DNA from: Bacillota bacterium
GTDB taxonomy: Bacteria; Bacillota; Sulfobacillia; JAJZYS01; JAJYTV01
Direction: 5' to 3'
Length of the DNA stretch: 55,960 nt
Assembly (NCBI GenBank): GCA_021793315.1
Contig: JAJYSZ010000009.1
Span: 1-55,960 of the forward strand
Positions 50,456-55,960 of the stretch are shown in pieces (the first letter of the stretch is position 1; the number at the start of each line of letters is the position of its first letter). Position numbers and translations under genes: made by a program. A model generated the notes under the pieces. The model made no database searches and was not told the origin of the DNA. It saw only the letters and a list, made by a program, of their open reading frames with translations.

Positions 50456-52519
50456 GTGCCACATGTGCCGCCATGTCCAGCGGCCCCGGTCTCCCGACAG
50501 GACCCCGTCGTCGACGTGCTGCACGGCGTAGGGATCGAGGATCCGTTCCGCTGGCTTGAGGACGGGACGTCGCAGGGCACGATGGACTGGATCGCCGCGC
50601 AGAATGCGTACACGGATCAGGTGCTCCGCGGCCGGGAGGAAGTTGCCGCGATGCACCGGACTCTCAGCCGGGTGCTGCTGTCCGGCGTGGAGTACGGCTC
50701 GGCGCGGGCGGCGAAGGGCATGGTCTTCTTCCTCCGCCACGCGGCGGGGGAGAGCCAGGCCAAGCTCTGCGTGCGGGAGGGCGACGGTCCGGAACGGGTT
50801 CTGGTCGACCCCTGCGGCGCGGACGGCCTTACTGCCCTGGACTGGTACCACGTCTCCCCGGACGGCGCCCTTGTCGCCTTCGGCCTGTCGCGGCGCGGCA
50901 CGGAAGACAGCGTCCTGCACGTGGCGGAGGTCGCAAGCGGCCGGGTGCTGGCCGATCGCATCCCGCACGCGCGCTATGCGAGCGTCGCCTGGCTGGCCGA
51001 TCACTCCGGCTTCTACTACACGCGCCATCCGAAGCCCGGCGAGGTGCCCAAGGGTGAAGAGTTCTACCACAACCACATTTTCCTCCACCGTCTCGGCAGC
51101 GATCCCGGGAACGACCCGAAGGTCTTCGGGGACGGGCGGCCGATGGAAGAGCGAAACAGCCTGCGCCTGAGCGATGACGGCTCCGTTCTCTATGTGATGG
51201 CCCAGGACGGCTGGCGGAAGACGGCGGTCTTCCGGATGCCCACAGGCACCGGAGGACGGGCGGCGGCCCTGCTCGAGGGCTACGACGCCACGTTCGGCCT
51301 CGACCTCTGCCAGGGCCGCACGCTCTTCCTGACCAACCAAGGTGCCCCGCACTACCGCATCGTCGACGTCGACCCCGAAGAGCCCGGCGAACCCTACTGG
51401 CGCGAGATCGTGCCAGAGTCCCAATCACTCGTGCTACGCGATTTCGTCGTCTCCTCCGGGCGGATGCTGGTGAGCGCCCTCGAGGACGTCTCCGCCCATG
51501 TCTTCCTCCAGGATGTCGCGACCGGCCGCAGGACCGAGGTCGCGCTGCCAGGGCCCGGCACGGTAGCCGAGGTCTGCGCGGGGCCGGACGATGATTTCCT
51601 GCTGGTCTTCCACTCGTTCGTCCAGGCCCCGACCGTCTACCGTGTCGACTCTCTGAGTGGCACCCTCTCGCCTATCGCCAAGAGTACGACGCCGGAGGGC
51701 GCCCGGCAGCTCGCCGTGCGCCAGGTGTTTTACACCTCGGCGGATGGCACCCGGATCCCCATGTACATCGTGGCCCGGCGCGACCTCGGCCCGGGTCCCC
51801 ACCCCACCGTCCTGACCGGATACGGCGGATTCAACGACGTGCGCGCGAGCGCGTGGAGCCCGCGCACCCTGCCCTGGCTGTTCGAGGGCGGTGTCTACGC
51901 CCTTGCGAACTTGCGCGGGGGCGGCGAATACGGCGAGGACTGGCATCGCGCCGGGATGCTCGGGAAGAAGCAGAACGTCTTCGACGATTTCTTCGCCGCC
52001 GCCGAATACCTGGTGGCGCAAGGCATCACGGACCGGGAGCACCTGGGTGCCTTCGGCCGGAGCAACGGCGGCCTGCTCATGGGCGCCTGCCTGACACAGC
52101 GGCCGGATCTCTTCCGGGCGATCGTCTGCGGCGTGCCCCTGCTCGACATGCTGCGCTACGACCGCTTCCTGATCGGGGCTCTCTGGACGACCGAGTATGG
52201 GACGGCGGCCAACGCGCAAGACTTCCGCTGGCTCCACGCCTATTCGCCATACCACCATGTGCGCAAAGGCGTCGCATATCCCCCGGCCTACTTGTACGCG
52301 GCGATGGACGACGGGCGCGTGGACGCCCTTCACGCGCGGAAGATGACGGCTCTTTTGCAGGAGTCCATGCGCGCCGCGCCGGGCGGCTGCATCCTCATGC
52401 GGACCGAGTTCGACGCGGGCCACGGCGTCGGCAAGCCCATCGCGGCCGTCGTGGAGGAACAGGAGGAGGTCTGGGGCTTCTTGGCATGGCAGCTCGGGCT
52501 CGGAGCCGGGCCCCGATGA
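50456..52519 (+). CDS. Prolyl oligopeptidase family serine peptidase (S9A)
   Basis: A 687-residue cytoplasmic peptidase. N-terminal 'GIEDPFRWLEDGTSQGTMDW' is the S9A lead helix, then a seven-bladed propeller (residues 75-405), then the hydrolase: 'LANLRGGGEYGEDWHRAGML', nucleophile Ser in 'GAFGRSNGGLLMGACL' (about residue 540), Asp in 'YLYAAMDDGRVDALHARKMT' and His in 'FDAGHGVGKP'. All triad residues are intact. It cleaves short peptides after proline, or related substrates. GTG 50456 has GAGGAGGG at about 9 bases. It lies 51 bases after the M24-fold gene. Confidence 0.92.
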   Translation: MPHVPPCPAAPVSRQDPVVDVLHGVGIEDPFRWLEDGTSQGTMDWIAAQNAYTDQVLRGREEVAAMHRTLSRVLLSGVEYGSARAAKGMVFFLRHAAGESQAKLCVREGDGPERVLVDPCGADGLTALDWYHVSPDGALVAFGLSRRGTEDSVLHVAEVASGRVLADRIPHARYASVAWLADHSGFYYTRHPKPGEVPKGEEFYHNHIFLHRLGSDPGNDPKVFGDGRPMEERNSLRLSDDGSVLYVMAQDGWRKTAVFRMPTGTGGRAAALLEGYDATFGLDLCQGRTLFLTNQGAPHYRIVDVDPEEPGEPYWREIVPESQSLVLRDFVVSSGRMLVSALEDVSAHVFLQDVATGRRTEVALPGPGTVAEVCAGPDDDFLLVFHSFVQAPTVYRVDSLSGTLSPIAKSTTPEGARQLAVRQVFYTSADGTRIPMYIVARRDLGPGPHPTVLTGYGGFNDVRASAWSPRTLPWLFEGGVYALANLRGGGEYGEDWHRAGMLGKKQNVFDDFFAAAEYLVAQGITDREHLGAFGRSNGGLLMGACLTQRPDLFRAIVCGVPLLDMLRYDRFLIGALWTTEYGTAANAQDFRWLHAYSPYHHVRKGVAYPPAYLYAAMDDGRVDALHARKMTALLQESMRAAPGGCILMRTEFDAGHGVGKPIAAVVEEQEEVWGFLAWQLGLGAGPR

Positions 52520-52734
52520 GCTTTGCCCGGATGCCGCCCTTTCGGCGCGGGTCGCGATTCCCGTCGCGGCGAGCGGCGAGGCATGAGAGGTCCCATCGCC
52601 GCTACCTATGGGGAGACGGGGTTTCGTTTGCCGTGCCCGCCCGCGGGCTGCGCGTCGACCCGGCGGCAGGCCGGTGTCGGAGCAATCCGCCGAAACCCGT
52701 CCGATGATCCGCTCCTGCAAAGGGGAGACCTGCA

Positions 52735-53670
52735 GTGGACACATGGAGGTCCGCCGCTCCCGGAGAGAAGCTGCGAGGCGCGATCCGCGTGCCCGGAACC
52801 GACGTCGAGATACCGTTCACCGTCGCTCGCGGGCCCTCGGACGGTCCGACCGTCCTGGTTTCGGGCGGCGTTCACGGCGGCGAGTACCCGGGCATCGCAG
52901 CTGCCGTCTCCGTTGCCCGGCGCCTCGATGCCGCTGGGCTCCGTGGCACCGTGATCGTCCTGCACCTGACGAACCCGCCGGCCTTCTGGGGCAAGAGCCA
53001 GTACTGGAACCCCCTCGACGGCAAGAACCTGAACCGCTGCTTCCCCGGCGATCCCGAGGGCAGCGCCTCCGAGCGCATGGCGGCGGCCGTCACGGAGATC
53101 GCGAAGTCCGCGGACTACTGGATCGACATGCACGGCGGCGACATCCATGAAGCGCTGGTGCCGTTCGCGACATACGCGGACCTTGGCACCGCGGAGGTGC
53201 GCGAGACGGCGCACAGGATGGCCGCAGCCTACGGCATCCCGAGGCTGCTCGTGTCTTCGGGCTTCGCGGGCGGCACCTTCGAGACGGGAGCGCAACTCGG
53301 CAAGCCCGCGATCCTGGCCGAGGCGGGTCAGATGGGCCAACTCGATCCGGACTCGGAGCGCACGCACGTGGAAGGTGTGGAGAACGTGCTGCGCCTCGTC
53401 GGCGTCCTGCCGGGCGATGCGGTGCGGCATGCGGAGCCGGTCGTTTACACGGACTCAATCTGGAGCCGCGCCGCCGCGCCGGGGTTCTGGCGCTGCGCCG
53501 TCCACGCCGGCGACCAGGTGGCCGAGGGCGACCTGGTCGGGACCCTGACGGACGTCTACGGCGACCTTCTGCAGGAAGTCACGGCGCCGCAAAGCGGCGA
53601 AGTGCTGTTCGTCGCCACGTCGTACGCGATCGGGGCCGATGATCCCCTGTTCGCCGTGGCGGTGCGCTAG
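52735..53670 (+). CDS. Succinylglutamate desuccinylase/aspartoacylase-family deacylase
   Basis: A 311-residue zinc enzyme of the M14-like AstE/AspA family. Zinc ligands are His and Glu in 'LVSGGVHGGEYPGIAAAV' (HxxE) and His in 'YWIDMHGGDIHE'; the substrate Arg/Asn pair is in 'DGKNLNRCFPGDP', and a Glu in 'PAILAEAGQMG' is in the catalytic position. The C-terminal 80 residues are a biotinyl-like beta barrel ('VHAGDQVAEGDLVGTLTDVY'). It should remove an acyl group from an N-acyl amino or diamino acid. GTG 52735 has AAGGGGAG at 7 bases. Pairing with an M24-fold hydrolase recalls ectoine-degradation doeA/doeB, but this is inferred. Confidence 0.88.
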   Translation: MDTWRSAAPGEKLRGAIRVPGTDVEIPFTVARGPSDGPTVLVSGGVHGGEYPGIAAAVSVARRLDAAGLRGTVIVLHLTNPPAFWGKSQYWNPLDGKNLNRCFPGDPEGSASERMAAAVTEIAKSADYWIDMHGGDIHEALVPFATYADLGTAEVRETAHRMAAAYGIPRLLVSSGFAGGTFETGAQLGKPAILAEAGQMGQLDPDSERTHVEGVENVLRLVGVLPGDAVRHAEPVVYTDSIWSRAAAPGFWRCAVHAGDQVAEGDLVGTLTDVYGDLLQEVTAPQSGEVLFVATSYAIGADDPLFAVAVR

Positions 53671-53756
53671 GGGCGGATGGCGGCCGCGGGATCCCGGCTG
53701 CGCGCTCGTAGAGGCTTGGCATGCCGTCGACTATGGGTTTGGAAGGAAGCGATTGG

Positions 53757-54515
53757 ATGGAATTCGAGGGGAAGATCGCGCTCGTCACCGGTGTCGGGCA
53801 TGGGCTCGGCCTCGAGACGGCGCGCCAGCTGCGCGCCATGGGAGCTTCGGTCTACGGCGCCGACGTCCACGCCGACGAGGTCGCGGAGGTCGTGGCCGAG
53901 CTCGGCGCAGGTCGCGTGCGCCAGATGGACGTGACAGACCCCGCGGCGTGGGCGGACTGGAGCGCGGAGGTCCTCGCGCGCGAGGGCCGGATCGACATCC
54001 TCGTCAACAACGCGGGCGGGGTCGTCGGCCAGGTGCACCATCCGGTGGAAGAAGTGGCGGATGGCGCCTGGGACGCCGTGCTGCGGGTCAACCTGACCGC
54101 CGCGTTCTACGGCATCCGCGCCGTGGCACCGCCGATGAAGCGGCAGCGCGGGGGCGCGATCGTCAACATCTCATCCGGGGCCGGGCGCTCCGTGAGCCTC
54201 ACCGGCATCCAGGCCTACACGAGCGCCAAGGCGGGACAGATCGGGCTGACGCGGCAGATGGCCTACGAGCTCGGACCGTACGGCATCCGCGTCAATTGCG
54301 TCGCGCCCGGATTCGTCCGCAGCAACCCGACGACGGAGAAGCAGTGGGAAGGCATGGGAGAGCAGGGCCAGCGCGAACTCGTCGCGAGCGTCCCCATGCG
54401 GCGTCTCGGTTACGCCCAGGACATCGCGGACGGCGTGCTGTTCCTCCTCTCCGACAGGGCGGCCTACATCACGGGTCAGGTCCTCAGCATCGACGGCGGC
54501 ATGCAGCTCTTCTAG
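53757..54515 (+). CDS. Short-chain dehydrogenase/reductase
   Basis: A 252-residue classical SDR. 'IALVTGVGHGLGLETARQLR' has the TGxxxGxG cofactor loop, 'DILVNNAGG' the NNAG motif, Ser in 'IVNISSGAG' and Tyr-xxx-Lys in 'AYTSAKAGQ' the active site, and 'VAPGFVRSNPT' the family exit loop; it ends 'SIDGGMQLF'. An Asp after the second strand ('VYGADVH') favours NAD over NADP. It oxidises or reduces an alcohol/carbonyl intermediate of the catabolic series. ATG 53757 has GGAAGGAAG upstream; the upstream ATG/TTG choices add a non-family tail. Confidence 0.92.
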   Translation: MEFEGKIALVTGVGHGLGLETARQLRAMGASVYGADVHADEVAEVVAELGAGRVRQMDVTDPAAWADWSAEVLAREGRIDILVNNAGGVVGQVHHPVEEVADGAWDAVLRVNLTAAFYGIRAVAPPMKRQRGGAIVNISSGAGRSVSLTGIQAYTSAKAGQIGLTRQMAYELGPYGIRVNCVAPGFVRSNPTTEKQWEGMGEQGQRELVASVPMRRLGYAQDIADGVLFLLSDRAAYITGQVLSIDGGMQLF

Positions 54516-54530
54516 GAAGGGGCCTCGGCC

Positions 54531-54728
54531 ATGACGGACGATATGCGGGCGGTGGCGCGGTTCTGCGGCTGGCGGGTGGACGCGGAGGAGGAGGACGATC
54601 TCCTCGAGCGCATGGAGACGGTCCTGTCCGCCCTCGTCCAGCAGCTCGGCGAGGTGCGCGGCCTCGATGTGGAGCGCTGGGCACCGAGCGGTCTCGGGGA
54701 GGTGCGCGGCCATGCGCCTCACCTCTGA
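54531..54728 (+). CDS. AtzG-like small subunit (DUF4089/GatC-like) preceding an amidase
   Basis: A 65-residue acidic helical protein, 'MTDDMRAVARFCGWRVDAEE' then 'EDDLLERMETVLSALVQQLG'. Its size, helical pattern and position overlapping an amidase by 17 bases match AtzG of cyanuric acid degradation, a GatC-like partner that wraps the amidase AtzE, and DUF4089 proteins. The name is by analogy; the sequence is too short to be certain. ATG has AGGAAGGGG upstream. Confidence 0.65.
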   Translation: MTDDMRAVARFCGWRVDAEEEDDLLERMETVLSALVQQLGEVRGLDVERWAPSGLGEVRGHAPHL

Positions 54729-55960
54729 AATGCCGCGCATACGGGACCTCCTGGCCGCGTACCGCGACGGCCGCATCACTCCCGCCGAAGCCCTTGAACG
54801 CACCCTGGCCGACGCCGAGCCCTGGCGACAGCCGCTGCGCGCCCTGGTCGCGGTCGACAGGGCGGGTGCGCGCGCGGCTGCCGAGGAAAGCCTGGGGCGG
54901 ATACGGAGGGGCAACGCCCGTCCGCTCGAAGGCGTCCCGGTGATGGTCAAGGACCTGATGGACATGCGGGGGCAGCCGACCCGCTTTGGCACCGGTTGGC
55001 GCGTCGATCCCCCCACCGCCGGCGAGGACTCTGCGCCGGTCCGGCGCCTGCGCGAAGCGGGTGCGGTGGTGTTCGCCAAGACGCGGCTGCTCGAGTGCGC
55101 CTACGGTATCGTCAATCCAGACGACGGTCCCTGCTGGAATCCATGGGACACGTTGCGCACGTCGGGCGGTTCCTCGAGCGGCTCGGCGGCAGGCACCGCC
55201 GCCGGCATCGGCTACGGCGGAATCGGCACCGACACGGGCGGGTCTATCCGCATCCCGGCTTCCTACTGCGGAATCTACGGCCTGAAGCCGACCGTCGGGC
55301 TCGTCGAGACGGCGGGTATCCTGCCGCTGGCTTGGACACTGGACCACGTCGGGCCGCTCTGCAGGACGGCGACAGATCTCATGCCGCTGATGGCAGGGCT
55401 GACGGGGCTTGCGCCGACACCACCCGCGTCTCCAGGGCGCCCGCGGCCGCGCCTCGGCATTCTGGCGCCGTGGGGCCGGGACCCTGTCGATGATGCCGTC
55501 CGGGATGCGTTCGCCGATCTCGTGCGGCGGCTCGGCGCCGCAGGCGTCGACTTCGTGCCTGTGACCGTTCCCGAGCTGGCGGCGGCAGACCCCGTCCTGA
55601 TGACGATCTGCATGGCGGAGGCGGCGTCCGTGCACCGCACCTGGCCGCATAGGCACGATGTCACGTACGCCGAGACGACACTGCAGCAGATCCGGGCCGG
55701 CGAGATCATCCCGGCCGTCGACTACATCGCGGCGCTGCGTTACCGCACACGCCTTCAGGATGCCGTGGAGCGCGTGCTGCGGACCGTGGACGCCCTGCTG
55801 CTGCCGACTGTGGGCTGCCCCGCCCCGGCCGAAGACCCGGTGTTCGGGGACGGCGACGCGGGCAGCGCGGAGTCCTGGTTCACGGGTCCTTTCAACGTGA
55901 CCGGCCATCCGGCATTGAGTTGCCCGTGGCCCAGCCGGGACCCGTCCGGCTTGCCGCTCG
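54712..55960 (+). CDS. Amidase (amidase-signature family), 3' end outside window
   Basis: At least 416 codons; the end is cut by the window. Catalytic Lys is in 'GVPVMVKDLMDMRG' (about residue 80), the cis-Ser in 'LRTSGGSSSGSAAGTAAG' and the nucleophile Ser in 'GIGTDTGGSIRIPASYCG' (about residue 177), so the Ser-cisSer-Lys triad is complete. It hydrolyses an amide to acid and ammonia, or transfers ammonia if it works like GatA. ATG 54712 has GGGGAGGTG upstream and overlaps the AtzG-like gene, so the two are probably one complex. Substrate unknown; in context an amide from the same catabolic route. Confidence 0.92.
   Translation, partial: MRLTSEMPRIRDLLAAYRDGRITPAEALERTLADAEPWRQPLRALVAVDRAGARAAAEESLGRIRRGNARPLEGVPVMVKDLMDMRGQPTRFGTGWRVDPPTAGEDSAPVRRLREAGAVVFAKTRLLECAYGIVNPDDGPCWNPWDTLRTSGGSSSGSAAGTAAGIGYGGIGTDTGGSIRIPASYCGIYGLKPTVGLVETAGILPLAWTLDHVGPLCRTATDLMPLMAGLTGLAPTPPASPGRPRPRLGILAPWGRDPVDDAVRDAFADLVRRLGAAGVDFVPVTVPELAAADPVLMTICMAEAASVHRTWPHRHDVTYAETTLQQIRAGEIIPAVDYIAALRYRTRLQDAVERVLRTVDALLLPTVGCPAPAEDPVFGDGDAGSAESWFTGPFNVTGHPALSCPWPSRDPSGLPL

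Noticed and set aside
49223..51424. Long minus-strand open reading across the M24-fold and oligopeptidase genes
   Set aside because: It crosses two real genes and the intergenic region; no family features and no ribosome site.

Overview
The window is high-GC bacterial DNA, about 56 kb, densely packed with genes. Many genes begin with GTG or TTG behind strong Shine-Dalgarno sequences (for example AAGGAGGT at 19824-19831), and many end in GC-rich intrinsic terminators. No 16S rRNA or other phylogenetic marker is present. A glutamic (G1, acid-type) peptidase, oxygen-era two-component and c-di-GMP signalling, CoA-transferase and peptide/amide catabolism fit an aerobic, possibly acid-tolerant heterotroph. 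A high-GC member of the Bacillota (Sulfobacillus/Thermaerobacter-like) is my best guess, at low confidence; Actinobacteria-type genes occur in a clearly acquired segment.

Layout. (1) 1-9.5 kb, minus strand: a PP-loop ATPase (cut by the window edge), a phosphate transporter with its DUF47 partner, an MMPL exporter, an NAD-dependent epimerase, a 14-helix drug exporter, a TIM-barrel epimerase-like protein, a COG4705 membrane protein and a DUF2785 protein. (2) 9.5-16.7 kb: a mobile-element graveyard. A GNAT gene lies between long inverted repeats without a transposase and interrupts an AraC-type gene. Then come a 290-bp inverted-repeat element, an ECF42-type sigma factor whose two YciI/DGPF partner genes are both broken, a complete IS1634-type element (1,887 bp, 20-bp inverted repeats) and the 3' half of a tRNA-Thr followed by a terminator, which looks like the right junction of an integrated island. 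(3) 17-20 kb: a class III CoA-transferase and a branched-chain-amino-acid-type binding protein. (4) 20.4-28 kb: two divergent two-component systems around a tandem pair of exported paralogous proteins of unknown function, next to an exported G1 peptidase with a Gly/Tyr-rich tail. This is the best candidate for an undescribed envelope-sensing system. (5) 28-35 kb: a CocE/S15 hydrolase, an XRE regulator with a palindromic operator, and three c-di-GMP genes, one a degenerate EAL protein. (6) 35-48.9 kb: an M20 peptidase, a Cys/Met-metabolism PLP enzyme coupled to a small unknown protein, a CLC antiporter with CBS and TrkA-C domains, a third two-component system, a three-gene SHOCT/membrane/exported operon, a YczE-type membrane protein, a coupled pair of MutS-like ATPases without mismatch-recognition domains, and DoxX. 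(7) 49-56 kb, plus strand: a catabolic run of an M24-fold hydrolase with altered metal ligands, prolyl oligopeptidase, aspartoacylase-like deacylase, SDR dehydrogenase, an AtzG-like small subunit and an amidase cut by the window edge.

How the genes may work together: region 7 together with the M20, S15 and CoA-transferase genes points to use of peptides, N-acyl amino acids or amides as nutrients, with the binding protein of region 3 for uptake. The three two-component systems and three c-di-GMP proteins point to heavy investment in surface and envelope regulation.
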